Assembly (NCBI RefSeq): GCF_023078455.1
Contig: NZ_CP095740.1
Location: forward strand, 1,290,001-1,354,000
Direction: 5' to 3'
DNA from: Luteibacter aegosomatis
GTDB taxonomy: Bacteria; Pseudomonadota; Gammaproteobacteria; Xanthomonadales; Rhodanobacteraceae
DNA: 64,000 nucleotides
A model generated the notes under the pieces. The model was not told where the DNA came from and ran no database searches. It saw only the letters and a list, made by a program, of their open reading frames with translations. This document shows positions 25,255 to 34,746 of the stretch, piece after piece. Position 1 is the first letter of the stretch. Each line of letters starts with the position of its first letter. The position numbers and the translations under genes are program-made.

Positions 25255-26396
25255 GCGAGGGCGCCGACAAGGAAGACCGCACCGAATCGCCCAGCGAAAA
25301 ACGCCTCCGCGAGGCGCGCGAAAAGGGCGACATCCCGCGATCGCGAGACCTTTCGACCGCCGTGGTGGTGCTCGCCGGGGTGGCGACGCTGATCGCCACG
25401 CGCGAGCAGATGGCCCTGCACGCCGCCAACATCATGCACATCGGCCTGCGCTACGGCCGCGACGACCTGTTTGCCGAGGACGGCCTGCGCCACGCGCTCG
25501 GCACCGCCGTGCTGGAAGCGCTGAAGCTGCTCGGCCCCGTGTTCGCGGTGACCATGGTGGCCGCCGTGGCCGCGCCGGCGCTGATGGGCGGCCTGAATTT
25601 TTCCGTGCAGGCGCTGGCACCCAAGTTCGACCGGCTCGACCCGATCAAGGGCTTCGGCCGGCTGTTCTCGATGAACGGCCTGGTGGAACTGGGCAAGTCG
25701 ATCCTGAAACTGATCCTCATCGGTGGCGCCCTGGTCTGGTTCCTGCGCAAGAGCGTGCTGGACATGTTCGTCACCGGCAGCGGCCCGGTGGACGCGGGGA
25801 TCTCGCGCGCCTTCGCGATGTTCGGCAACGCCTCGTTGATCTTCGGCTGCGCCCTGGGCGCGATCGCCCTGGTCGACGCGCCCTGGCAGAAGTTCAGCTT
25901 CACCAAGAAGATGAAGATGACCAAGCAGGAGGTGAAGGACGAGCACAAGGAAAGCGAGGGCAGTCCCGAGCTGAAGTCAAAGATCCGACAGATGCAGCAC
26001 CAGATGGCCCGGCGCCGGATGATGCAGGACGTGCCCACGGCCGACGTCATCGTGGCCAATCCGACGCACTTCGCCGTGGCCCTCAAATACGACGAAAACC
26101 GCATGGGAGCGCCGCGCGTGGTGGCCAAGGGCGTCGACGTGATCGCCGCCCAGATCCGCGAACTGGGTGCCGAATCGAAGGTTCCGGTGGTCGAGGCCCC
26201 GCCGTTGGCACGAGCCTTGTATCACACCACGGAAATCGGACGCGAAATCCCCGCGGCGCTGTACGTCGCCGTGGCCCAGATCCTGGCCTACGTGTTCCGT
26301 TTGAAGCAGGCGATCGCCATGGGCGACCTCCCGCCCGACATGCCCGAGCAGGACATCGATCCGGAATTGCTTGGGCCGTACCGCATGGATAACTGA
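25251..26396 (+). CDS. flhB: Flagellar export switch protein FlhB
   Basis: 381 aa. FlhB wraps the gate and changes substrate specificity from hook to filament. It has a charged N-terminus (DRTESPSEKRLREAREKGDI), four membrane segments and a C-terminal cytoplasmic domain with the self-cleavage motif NPTH (270-273). The linker KEVKDE-type region (MTKQEVKDEHKESEGSPELK) is typical. The start is a GTG overlapping fliR. It ends 5 bp before flhA. Confidence 0.97.
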   Translation: MSEGADKEDRTESPSEKRLREAREKGDIPRSRDLSTAVVVLAGVATLIATREQMALHAANIMHIGLRYGRDDLFAEDGLRHALGTAVLEALKLLGPVFAVTMVAAVAAPALMGGLNFSVQALAPKFDRLDPIKGFGRLFSMNGLVELGKSILKLILIGGALVWFLRKSVLDMFVTGSGPVDAGISRAFAMFGNASLIFGCALGAIALVDAPWQKFSFTKKMKMTKQEVKDEHKESEGSPELKSKIRQMQHQMARRRMMQDVPTADVIVANPTHFAVALKYDENRMGAPRVVAKGVDVIAAQIRELGAESKVPVVEAPPLARALYHTTEIGREIPAALYVAVAQILAYVFRLKQAIAMGDLPPDMPEQDIDPELLGPYRMDN

Positions 26397-26401
26397 CGAC
26401 G

Positions 26402-28513
26402 ATGGCAGCGACGAGCAACCCCAATTTCTTCGGCACGCTTCGCCAGATAGGCCGTCGCGGCGTCGCCGCGCCGCTGGCGATGCTGATCATGCTCGGCATG
26501 ATGATGCTGCCGCTGCCGCCGTTCATGCTCGACCTGCTGTTCACCTTCAACATCGCGCTGTCGCTGGTGATCCTGCTCGCCACGATGTACGTGATGCGGC
26601 CGCTGGAACTGGCGTCGTTTCCCACCGTGGTGCTGTTCGCCACGTTGCTGCGCCTGGCGCTGAACATCGCCTCCACCCGCGTGGTGCTGCTGCACGGCCA
26701 CGACGGCCCCGGCGCGGCGGGCAAGGTAATCGAGGCGTTCGGCGAGTTCGTCATCGGCGGCAACTTCGCCGTCGGTTTCGTGGTGTTCGCCATCCTCACC
26801 ATCATCAACTTCGTGGTGGTCACCAAGGGCGCCACGCGCGTGTCCGAGGTGACCGCCCGCTTCACCCTCGACGCGATGCCCGGCAAGCAGATGGCGATCG
26901 ACGCCGATCTCAATGCCGGTCTTTTGACGCAGGAGCAGGCCCGCGAGCGCCGCCAGGAAGTGCGCGAGGAAGCGGATTTCTACGGCTCGATGGACGGTGC
27001 GTCCAAGTTCGTGCGCGGCGACGCCACGGCGGGCATCCTGATCCTCGCCATCAACATCATCGGCGGCTTCTTCATCGGCGTGCTTCAGCACGGCCTCTCG
27101 GCCGGCGAAGCCGCGCGCACCTACACGCTGCTCACCATCGGCGACGGCCTCGTCGCCCAGGTGCCGGGCCTGATGCTCTCCATCGCCACGGCGGTGATCG
27201 TCACCCGCGTGTCCAAGTCGCAGGAGATGGGCAAGCAGGTGATGGGCCAGCTGTTCCAGCCCAAGGCCTTGGGCGTGGCCGCCGCCGTGCTCGGCACGAT
27301 GGGCCTCATCCCGGGCATGCCGAACCTTCCGTTCCTGATCCTGGCCGCCCTGGCCGGCTTCGGTGCGTGGAAGCTGCACCTGCGCCGGCAGGAGGTCGCT
27401 TCCGGCGGCGTGGCCGCCCCGGGCGCGCCGGGTACCGAACTGGCACTGGAAAGCGCACCGCCGGCCGAGCGCCTGGAACTGTCGTGGGAAGACGTGGCCC
27501 AGGTGGACACCATCGGCCTGGAAGTGGGTTATCGCCTCATTCCGCTGGTGGACAAGGCGCAGGGCGGCGAACTCATGGCGCGGATCAAGTCGGTGCGCCG
27601 CAAGCTGTCGCAGGAACTGGGTTTCCTCGTGCCCTCGGTGCACATCCGCGACAACCTCGACCTGGCCCCGCACGGTTACCGCATCTCGCTGATGGGCGTG
27701 CCCATGGGCGAGGCCGAGATCCACACCGAACGCATGCTGGCGATCGACCCGGGCCGCGTGCACGGCACGATCAACGGCATCGCCACCCGCGATCCGGCGT
27801 TCGGCCTCGATGCCGTGTGGATCGAGCCGGGCCTGCGCGAGCACGCGCAGACGCTGGGCTACACGGTGGTCGACCCGGCCACGGTGATCGCCACGCACCT
27901 GTCGCACATCCTGCAGAACCACGCCCACGAACTCATCGGCCACCAGGACGTGCAGCAGCTGCTCGACCGCCTCGCGCAGCAGACGCCGAAGCTGGTGGAA
28001 GACCTCGTGCCCAAGCGCCTGTCGCTGGGCGCCATCGTCAAGGTGCTGCAGAACCTGCTCGCCGAGCGCGTGCCCATCCGCAACTTCCGCGGCATCGTCG
28101 AATCGCTGGCCGAGCACGCGGGACAGAGCCAGGACCCGGGCGTGCTCGCCGCCGCCGTGCGCGTCACGCTGGGTCGCCAGATCGTGCAGGAGATCGCCGG
28201 CCTCGGCACCGAGGTGCCCGTCATTACTTTGGCGCCGGACCTGGAGCAGATCCTCCTGCAGTCGCTGCAGGGCGGCGGCCCCGCCGGCGCGGCGGTCGAG
28301 CCGGGCCTGGCCGATCGCCTCCAGCAGAGCGTGGCCGACGCCACGCGACGCCAGGAAGCGGCGGGCGAACCGGCCGTGTTGCTGGTATCGCCGGCGCTTC
28401 GTCCGTGGCTTGCGCGCTTCACCCGGCATGTGGCCCAAAACCTGCATGTACTGGCTTACAACGAGGTGCCCGACAACCGTCGCGTCAAGCTGGTGACGGC
28501 GCTGGGCCGGTAA
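26402..28513 (+). CDS. flhA: Flagellar export protein FlhA
   Basis: 703 aa. FlhA forms the nonameric export ring and uses proton motive force. The N-terminal half has about eight membrane segments with the family signature (LLRLALNIASTRVVLLHG) and the FHIPEP loop (RFTLDAMPGKQMAIDADLNA). The C-terminal cytoplasmic domain starts around residue 350. It is the last gate gene in the run; 94 bp separate it from flhF. Confidence 0.97.
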   Translation: MAATSNPNFFGTLRQIGRRGVAAPLAMLIMLGMMMLPLPPFMLDLLFTFNIALSLVILLATMYVMRPLELASFPTVVLFATLLRLALNIASTRVVLLHGHDGPGAAGKVIEAFGEFVIGGNFAVGFVVFAILTIINFVVVTKGATRVSEVTARFTLDAMPGKQMAIDADLNAGLLTQEQARERRQEVREEADFYGSMDGASKFVRGDATAGILILAINIIGGFFIGVLQHGLSAGEAARTYTLLTIGDGLVAQVPGLMLSIATAVIVTRVSKSQEMGKQVMGQLFQPKALGVAAAVLGTMGLIPGMPNLPFLILAALAGFGAWKLHLRRQEVASGGVAAPGAPGTELALESAPPAERLELSWEDVAQVDTIGLEVGYRLIPLVDKAQGGELMARIKSVRRKLSQELGFLVPSVHIRDNLDLAPHGYRISLMGVPMGEAEIHTERMLAIDPGRVHGTINGIATRDPAFGLDAVWIEPGLREHAQTLGYTVVDPATVIATHLSHILQNHAHELIGHQDVQQLLDRLAQQTPKLVEDLVPKRLSLGAIVKVLQNLLAERVPIRNFRGIVESLAEHAGQSQDPGVLAAAVRVTLGRQIVQEIAGLGTEVPVITLAPDLEQILLQSLQGGGPAGAAVEPGLADRLQQSVADATRRQEAAGEPAVLLVSPALRPWLARFTRHVAQNLHVLAYNEVPDNRRVKLVTALGR

Positions 28514-28607
28514 GCACTGAGACACCGTTCGCCGAATCGGCGGGCGAACCGAACGAACATGGCGGTGCCGGCGATGCCGGACTGCCGCGAGAAACAGGAT
28601 CGAAGGC

Positions 28608-29948
28608 ATGAAAATCAAGCGATTCGTTGCTCCCGACATGCGCCAGGCCATGCGCCAGGTGCGCGACGAACAGGGTCCGGATGCCGTGATCCTGTCGACG
28701 CGTCGTCTGGACGACGGCATCGAGATCATCGCCGCGCTCGATTACGACGAGGCGCTGGTGCGCGAGGCCGGCTTCGCCTATGAGCCGCCCGAGCCCAAGG
28801 CGCCGGCGACCGAGCCGATGCGTGCCGTGCGCGACGACCGCGCCGCCGAGCGTGCCGCCCGCATCGACCAGGCACGCGCCGCCACGGCGGCCGCGGTCGA
28901 GCGTGCGGCGAGGGCCGAGCAGGCCCGCCCGAACGCCCCGCAGCGCCACTCCAGCGCGGCGCTCGCCGAGAGCGTGGCCGACGTGGTGCGCGCCGCCACG
29001 GTCAAGCCGGGCAACGACGCCGCCGTGAACGGCATGCGTGCCGAGATCAACGACCTGCGCGAGATGTTGCAGGTGCAGCTCTCCGCGCTGTCGTGGAACC
29101 ACCTGGAGCGCGAGCAGCCGCTGCGCGCCCGCGTGCTGCGCGAACTCACCCGTCTGGGCATCGATGCCGACGTGGCCCGCGCGCTGTGCGCCGAACTGCC
29201 CGAAGGCATGACCTCCGACCAGGCGCGTTACCTGCCGCTGGGACTCATCTCGCGCAACATCCGCATCACCGGCCGCAACTTCGACACGGTGGGTGGCGGC
29301 GTCACCGCGCTGGTGGGCACCACCGGCGTGGGCAAGACCACGTCGATCGCCAAGCTCGCCGCGCGCGCGGTGCTTCGCCACGGCGCGTCCAACGTGGCGC
29401 TGATCAGCACCGACCAGTACCGCGTCGGCGCCGGCGCGCAGCTGGAGCGTTACGGCCGCCTGCTCGGCGTGCGCGTGTTCAACGCGCACGACGCCACCAG
29501 CTTGCGCAACGTGCTGCTGCAGCTGCGCGGCCGCCATACGGTGCTGGTGGATACCGCCGGACTCGCCGGCAGCGATCCGAAACTGCAGGAACAGTTCGAT
29601 ACGCTGCGTGCCATGTCCGACCTGCGGGTGTGCCTGGTGCTCGCCGCCAACATGCAGTCGCAGGCCATCGACGGCGCGATCCGCGCCTACGCGCCGCTGG
29701 CGCCGCAGAGCGCGATCCTCACCAAGCTCGACGAGGCGCCGCTGATCGGCGGCGCGATCTCCGCGGTCATCCGCCACGGCCTGCCGCTGGACTACACCAC
29801 CGACGGCCAGCGGGTGCCCGAGGACATCGCTTCGGCCGATGCGCGCAAGCTCGTGCTCATGGCGGCGCAGCGGGTGAAGCAGCGCAACGACGAACCCGAC
29901 GACGCCATCCTCGCCGAACGCTTCGGCATGACGGCCGTATCGGCCTGA
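28608..29948 (+). CDS. flhF: Flagellar SRP-type GTPase FlhF
   Basis: 446 aa. FlhF determines the polar site of the flagellum and, in polar flagellates, recruits FliF. The N-terminal B domain opens MKIKRFVAPDMRQAMRQVRD, and an Ala/Arg/Glu-rich linker follows. The NG domain has G1 GTTGVGKTT (237-245), ISTDQYRVGA, and a DTAGL G3. It is followed by the MinD-like fleN, the usual pair controlling flagellar number and place. This suggests polar flagellation. Confidence 0.96.
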   Translation: MKIKRFVAPDMRQAMRQVRDEQGPDAVILSTRRLDDGIEIIAALDYDEALVREAGFAYEPPEPKAPATEPMRAVRDDRAAERAARIDQARAATAAAVERAARAEQARPNAPQRHSSAALAESVADVVRAATVKPGNDAAVNGMRAEINDLREMLQVQLSALSWNHLEREQPLRARVLRELTRLGIDADVARALCAELPEGMTSDQARYLPLGLISRNIRITGRNFDTVGGGVTALVGTTGVGKTTSIAKLAARAVLRHGASNVALISTDQYRVGAGAQLERYGRLLGVRVFNAHDATSLRNVLLQLRGRHTVLVDTAGLAGSDPKLQEQFDTLRAMSDLRVCLVLAANMQSQAIDGAIRAYAPLAPQSAILTKLDEAPLIGGAISAVIRHGLPLDYTTDGQRVPEDIASADARKLVLMAAQRVKQRNDEPDDAILAERFGMTAVSA

Positions 29949-29965
29949 CCCGGACCACGCATCCC

Positions 29966-30889
29966 ATGTCCACGGCAACCGCAACCTCTCTTTTCCCCGC
30001 AGCGAACTCCTCCATGACCACACACGTCGACAACACCCAGGCCGCCGGCATCGCATGGCTGTCCGACCGTCGTCCCACCCGCAGCATCGCGATCGCGGGC
30101 GGCAAGGGTGGCGTGGGCAAGACCACGGTGGCGGTCAACCTCGGCATGGCGCTGGCCATGGGCGGGCGCGACGTGCTGCTGCTCGACGCCGACCTGGGCA
30201 TGGCCAACATCGACGTGCTGCTGGGTCTGCAGCCGGTGCGCCACCTCGGCCACATGCTGGAAGGCGCCTGCCGTATCGAGGAACTGGTGCTGGAGGCCTC
30301 CCACGGCCTGAAGGTGATCCCGGCGACCTCGGGTACCCGGCGCATGGCCCAACTGCCCAACATCGAGCATGCCGCGGTCATCCGCGCGTTCGACGAATAC
30401 CCGCTGGCACCGGAATACCTCATCGTCGACACCGCCGCCGGCATTTCCGACAGCGTGTCGATGTTCGCCGCCGCCTCCGACGAGGTGGTGATCGTGGTCT
30501 GCGACGAGCCGGCCTCGCTCACCGACGCCTATGCCCTCATCAAGGTGCTTTCGCGGGAATTCGCGGTGAACCGCTTCCGCATCGTCGCCAACATGGTGCG
30601 CCACGCCCAGGAGGGTCGGGCGCTCTACGAGAAGCTCTCGCGCGTGACCAGCCGCTTCCTCGACGTGTCGCTGGATTTCATGGGGATGGTGCCGCACGAC
30701 GAATACCTGCGCCAGGCCATCCGCCGCCAGTCGGCGGTGGTCGACGCCTGGCCGAGCAGCCGATCGGCGGTCGGATTCAAGAATCTGGCCAGGTCGGTCG
30801 ATACATGGGGTGAACCCGAGCCCCGGGCACAGGGACGGATCGGCTTCTTCGCCGACCGCACCCACTTGGGAGGAGGGCTGCCGTTGTGA
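29966..30889 (+). CDS. fleN: Flagellar number regulator FleN/FlhG (MinD-like ATPase)
   Basis: 307 aa. FleN/FlhG is a ParA/MinD ATPase that limits flagellar number; in Pseudomonas it restrains FleQ. The deviant Walker A is GGKGGVGKTT (45-54), with DADLGMANIDVLLGLQPV and VDTAAGISDSVSMF further on. The start is set at the ATG at 29966; an ATG at 30014 would remove 16 residues of Ser/Thr/Ala-rich leader and is possible. Its stop overlaps the fliA GTG. Confidence 0.95.
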   Translation: MSTATATSLFPAANSSMTTHVDNTQAAGIAWLSDRRPTRSIAIAGGKGGVGKTTVAVNLGMALAMGGRDVLLLDADLGMANIDVLLGLQPVRHLGHMLEGACRIEELVLEASHGLKVIPATSGTRRMAQLPNIEHAAVIRAFDEYPLAPEYLIVDTAAGISDSVSMFAAASDEVVIVVCDEPASLTDAYALIKVLSREFAVNRFRIVANMVRHAQEGRALYEKLSRVTSRFLDVSLDFMGMVPHDEYLRQAIRRQSAVVDAWPSSRSAVGFKNLARSVDTWGEPEPRAQGRIGFFADRTHLGGGLPL

Positions 30890-31617
30890 GCGTCGCGAGC
30901 GAATACCTTGAAATCACTAAGGTTCCGGCGGATCAACTGGTCAGGACCCACGCGCCGTTGGTGCGCCGGATCGCCTATCACCTGATGGGCCGGCTGCCGC
31001 CGAGCGTGGACGCGAACGACCTCATGCAGGCCGGGATGATCGGACTGCTCGAGGCCGCGAGGAATTATTCGCCGACTCGCGCGGCCAGTTTCGAGACCTA
31101 TGCGGGTATCCGCATCCGGGGCGCGATGCTGGACGAACTGCGCAAGACGGACTGGACCCCGCGCTCGGTCCATCGGAAGTTGCGCGAGGTGGCGGAGGTA
31201 ACGAGGCAGATCGAAAACGAGACGGGTGGCGACGCCGACGACGCGGAAGTGATGAAGCGGCTGGGCATCGACGCCATGGAGTACAACCAGATCCTGGCCG
31301 ACGCGGCGAGCGCGCGGTTGCTGAGCCTGACGGCGCCCGAGGGCGACGAGGGCGCGGCGATCGACGTGGCCGACCCGGATGCCACGGGGCCGGACGGCCT
31401 GTTCGAGCAGGAGGGCATGCGCGATGCGCTGGCCCAGTCCATCGACGGGCTGCCGGAGCGCGAAAAGCTGGTGATGTCGCTGTACTACGATGACGAGCTC
31501 AACCTGAAGGAAATCGGTGCGGTGCTGGGAGTGAGCGAATCGCGGGTGTGCCAGATCCACGGCCAGGCCCTCATTCGACTCCGCGCGCGCATGTCGGGTT
31601 GGAAAGAAAGAACCTGA
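30886..31617 (+). CDS. fliA: Flagellar sigma factor FliA (sigma-28)
   Basis: 243 aa. FliA directs RNA polymerase to late flagellar and chemotaxis promoters and is held by FlgM until the hook is done. Region 2 (HLMGRLPPSVDANDLMQAGM, then YSPTRAASFETYAGIRIRGA) and region 4 (LPEREKLVMSLYYDDELNLK, ESRVCQIHGQALIRLR) are clear. The GTG start overlaps fleN. An inverted repeat TGACGGCA/TGCCGTCA spans the stop (31615-31635) and could attenuate transcription into cheY. Confidence 0.96.
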   Translation: MSVASEYLEITKVPADQLVRTHAPLVRRIAYHLMGRLPPSVDANDLMQAGMIGLLEAARNYSPTRAASFETYAGIRIRGAMLDELRKTDWTPRSVHRKLREVAEVTRQIENETGGDADDAEVMKRLGIDAMEYNQILADAASARLLSLTAPEGDEGAAIDVADPDATGPDGLFEQEGMRDALAQSIDGLPEREKLVMSLYYDDELNLKEIGAVLGVSESRVCQIHGQALIRLRARMSGWKERT

Positions 31618-31674
31618 CGGCATCCGGTGCCGTCACCGGTCGAAGAAAACGCGCAGTAAAGGCGGAGAGACGTT

Positions 31675-32076
31675 TTGGACAAGAACATGAAAATCCTCGT
31701 GGTGGACGATTTCTCCACCATGCGGCGCATCGTCAGGAACCTGCTGGTGGAGCTGGGCTTCACCAACACCCTGATCCAGGAAGCCGAAGACGGCAACGCG
31801 GCGCTCGCGCTGCTTCGCTCCCAGCCGTTCGACCTCGTGGTCACCGACTGGAACATGCCCAACATGACGGGCATCGACCTGCTCCGCGCCATCCGTGCCG
31901 ACGCCGCCCTGAAGGCGATGCCGGTGCTGATGGTCACCGCCGAGAACAACCGCGACCAGATCATCGCCGCCGCGCAGAGCGGCGTGAACGGCTATGTGGT
32001 CAAGCCGTTCACGGCGGTGACGCTGAAGGAAAAACTCGACAAGATTTTCGAACGTCTCGCCGCGGCGGCGGGCTGA
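31675..32076 (+). CDS. cheY: Chemotaxis response regulator CheY
   Basis: 133 aa from the TTG at 31675, chosen because GGAGAG (31661-31666) is well placed for it; the ATG at 31687 would give 129 aa. CheY-P binds FliM and FliN to change rotation. The acidic pocket (VVDDF), phospho-acceptor Asp58 ([10 protein letters not shown]), Thr in MVTAENN and Lys in VVKPFT are all present. It is followed by cheZ and cheA, so kinase, regulator and phosphatase are co-located. Confidence 0.95.
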   Translation: MDKNMKILVVDDFSTMRRIVRNLLVELGFTNTLIQEAEDGNAALALLRSQPFDLVVTDWNMPNMTGIDLLRAIRADAALKAMPVLMVTAENNRDQIIAAAQSGVNGYVVKPFTAVTLKEKLDKIFERLAAAAG

Positions 32077-32085
32077 GGAGCAGGC

Positions 32086-32727
32086 ATGAACACGACGATT
32101 TCCGCCGGCCAGGACGTGGCCCCCGAACTGCGCGAGCTGCTCGACGCCGACGATTCCACCGCCTTCGAACAGGCGCTGGACCGCCTGATCCGCAGCCGCG
32201 AGCAGCACCTGTTCCTCGCGCTGGGCCATCTGGCCCGCGACCTGCACGAATCCGCCCGCCGCCTCGCGGCCGACATCTCGCACGACGGCAACCCGGGCAA
32301 CATGGGCGACGCGCGCAAGCATCTGCGCGACGTGCTCGAAATGAGTTCGCAAGCCGCGCACCGCACGCTCGACTTCAGCGAAAAGCTGCGTCCGCAGGCA
32401 CAGGCCCTGGCGAAAGAAGCCGACGATGTGCTCGTGCTCGACGTGGCCGACCCGTCGTTCGCCCCGAACGCGCGCGCGCTCGCCGTGCGCGTGGGCGACT
32501 TCGCGCAGAACTGCGACATCGGCCTGGGCGAGATGGTGGAAGCGCAGTCCTGGCAGGATCTCTCCGGCCAGCGCGTGGCCCGCGTCGAAGCCTTCATGGC
32601 CAAGGTCGAATCCTCGCTCGTCGAGTTGGTGCGCCTCACCGGCTCGCTGGCCGGCGGCGCCGCTCCCGCGGCGGACAAGGTCAGCCAGGACGAAGTGGAC
32701 CGCCTGCTCAGCGAATTCGGTTTCTGA
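32086..32727 (+). CDS. cheZ: CheY-P phosphatase CheZ
   Basis: 213 aa. CheZ removes phosphate from CheY-P. The long helical body includes the catalytic Gln region (AQSWQDLSGQRVARVEAFM). The extreme C-terminus is the CheY-binding peptide (SQDEVDRLLSEFGF), much like the E. coli ending. It lies 9 bp after cheY and 8 bp before cheA. Confidence 0.95.
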   Translation: MNTTISAGQDVAPELRELLDADDSTAFEQALDRLIRSREQHLFLALGHLARDLHESARRLAADISHDGNPGNMGDARKHLRDVLEMSSQAAHRTLDFSEKLRPQAQALAKEADDVLVLDVADPSFAPNARALAVRVGDFAQNCDIGLGEMVEAQSWQDLSGQRVARVEAFMAKVESSLVELVRLTGSLAGGAAPAADKVSQDEVDRLLSEFGF

Positions 32728-32735
32728 GCGCGCCG

Positions 32736-34745
32736 ATGAGCGTGGAGCTGGACAACGAGCTGCTCAACGTCTTCCTGATCGAGGCACGCGAACTGCTCGA
32801 GAGCCTGGGCGAACAGCTCGTGGACCTCGAGGCCTCGCCGGGCGACGTCGAGCTGCTGAATGCGGTCTTCCGTGCCTTCCACACGGTGAAGGGCGGGGCG
32901 GGTTTCCTCGGCCTGCACCCGATGGTGGAGCTGTGCCATCGCGCCGAAGACCTGCTCAACGAAGCGCGCGGCGGCGCCATCGTGCTCAACGCGGGCTTCA
33001 TGGACGCGTTGCTGGAATCGCTGGACCTGCTCAACGACATGATGCGCGCCGCCGACGGCGGCGTGTCGATCGAGCCCGCGCCGCGTTCGCTGCTCGATCG
33101 CCTGCTGATTCCCGGCCGTGCCGCCACGGCGCCGCCCGCCGCGCTCGCCGTACCGGTGACGGCATCGGTGCCCGCCGCGGCGCCGTCGCGGCCGCACGAT
33201 CCCATCGAGGACGAATTCGAGGCGATGCTCGACGCCGCGCGCGCCGAGCGCGTGCCTGCGCCGACGGGCACCATCAGCGACGACGAGTTCGAAGCGTTGC
33301 TGGATTCGCTCTACGGCACGGGGGCGCCCGGCGCCGAGTCGGTGGAGCCCGTGCCCGCGCCATCGGTCGCGGCGCCCGCCGCCGATCCCAACGCCATCAG
33401 CGACGACGAATTCGAGGCGTTGCTCGATTCCCTGCACGGCACGGCCGCGCCGGGTTCGAGCGCGCTGGACGTTCCGCTGCCGCCCGCGCCGATACCGGCA
33501 CCCGCACCTGCATCCGTGGTGGCCGACGCGCCGGCACCCGCCAAGGCCGCCGAGAAGCGCCAGGCATCCACCGCCGATACCACGGTGCGCGTGGATACCC
33601 ATCGCCTGGACAACCTCGTCGACGCGGCGGGCGAACTCGTGCTCGTGCGCAATCGCCTGAGCAACCTCGCGCCGCGCGGTACCGCCGACCCGATGGAACG
33701 CGCCATCGGCGAGCTCGAACGCGTGGCCGAAGACCTGCAGAACGCCGTGCTGCGCATGCGCATGCAACCGGTGGGCAAACTGTTCTCGCGCTTCCCGCGC
33801 ATCGTGCGCGATCTCGCCCGCCAGCTCGGCAAGGAGATCGAGCTGGTCACCGAAGGCGAAGAGACCGACATCGACCGCACCGTGGTGGAAGCGTTGGCCG
33901 ATCCGCTGGTGCACCTGCTGCGCAACGCCGTGGACCACGGCATCGAGATGCCGGACGCCCGCCAGCGCGAAGGCAAGCCGCGCCAGGGTACCGTGCGCCT
34001 GGCCGCCGGCCAGTACGGCGACCGCATCGTCATCACCGTCACCGACGACGGCAAGGGCATGGATCCGGAAGTACTCCGTCGCAAGGCCGTGGAAAAAGGC
34101 CTGATGGATGCGGAACAGGCCGCGCGCCTGGACGAGCGCGAGTGCTACGAGATCGTGTTCCGTCCCGGTTTCTCCACGGCCAGCCAGGTGTCCGACATCT
34201 CCGGACGCGGCGTCGGCATGGACGTGGTCAAGACCAAGATCGTCGAACTCGGCGGCACGCTGTCGATCGACTCGCGGGTGGGACACGGCAGCACGGTACG
34301 TCTCTCCGTGCCGCTCACGCTGGCGATCCTGCGCGTACTGATGGTGCGCGTGGGCAACCGCCTGCTGTCGCTGCCGATGTCCAACGTGGCCGAGGTGTTC
34401 GAGTTGTCCGAAGGGCAGATCCAGCGCCTCGACGGACGCGTGGTCGCCAACCATCGCCAGCGCGCGCTGCCGCTGGCCGACCTCGGCCGCTGGGCCGGCG
34501 TGCAAGGGCAGGGCGGCCACGTGGTGGTGGTGCAGATCGGCCACCAGACGCTGGGTTGCCTCGTCGACGAAGTGCTCGGCCGCGAGGACGTGATGGCCAA
34601 GCCGCTCGGTCCGTTCCTGAAGGACGTGCCCGGCGTCGCCGGCGCGACCATCACCGGCGACGGCCGCATCTCGCTCGTGCTCGACCTGGCGGGGCTCGCC
34701 GACGACGGCGGCCAGGTGCTGCCCACGCTGAGGATGGCCGTCTGA
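32736..34745 (+). CDS. cheA: Chemotaxis histidine kinase CheA
   Basis: 669 aa. CheA autophosphorylates and passes phosphate to CheY. The HPt domain has phospho-His49 (FRAFHTVKGGAGFLG). There is no evident P2 domain. Instead a Pro/Ala-rich linker carries three short acidic motifs: EDEFEAMLD (158-166), SDDEFEALLDSL (181-192) and SDDEFEALLDSL (222-233). The dimerisation/kinase region follows with N box HLLRNAVDHGIEMPD, VTDDGKGMD and DISGRGVGMDVVK, then the CheW-like P5 domain. The ATG at 32736 is used; an upstream open frame crosses cheY and cheZ and is a shadow. Confidence 0.96.
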   Translation: MSVELDNELLNVFLIEARELLESLGEQLVDLEASPGDVELLNAVFRAFHTVKGGAGFLGLHPMVELCHRAEDLLNEARGGAIVLNAGFMDALLESLDLLNDMMRAADGGVSIEPAPRSLLDRLLIPGRAATAPPAALAVPVTASVPAAAPSRPHDPIEDEFEAMLDAARAERVPAPTGTISDDEFEALLDSLYGTGAPGAESVEPVPAPSVAAPAADPNAISDDEFEALLDSLHGTAAPGSSALDVPLPPAPIPAPAPASVVADAPAPAKAAEKRQASTADTTVRVDTHRLDNLVDAAGELVLVRNRLSNLAPRGTADPMERAIGELERVAEDLQNAVLRMRMQPVGKLFSRFPRIVRDLARQLGKEIELVTEGEETDIDRTVVEALADPLVHLLRNAVDHGIEMPDARQREGKPRQGTVRLAAGQYGDRIVITVTDDGKGMDPEVLRRKAVEKGLMDAEQAARLDERECYEIVFRPGFSTASQVSDISGRGVGMDVVKTKIVELGGTLSIDSRVGHGSTVRLSVPLTLAILRVLMVRVGNRLLSLPMSNVAEVFELSEGQIQRLDGRVVANHRQRALPLADLGRWAGVQGQGGHVVVVQIGHQTLGCLVDEVLGREDVMAKPLGPFLKDVPGVAGATITGDGRISLVLDLAGLADDGGQVLPTLRMAV

Positions 34746-34746
34746 C

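Noticed and set aside
31548..32735. N-terminal extension of CheA to 1065 residues
   Set aside because: Crosses cheY and cheZ in another frame; CheA homology begins at the ATG at 32736.
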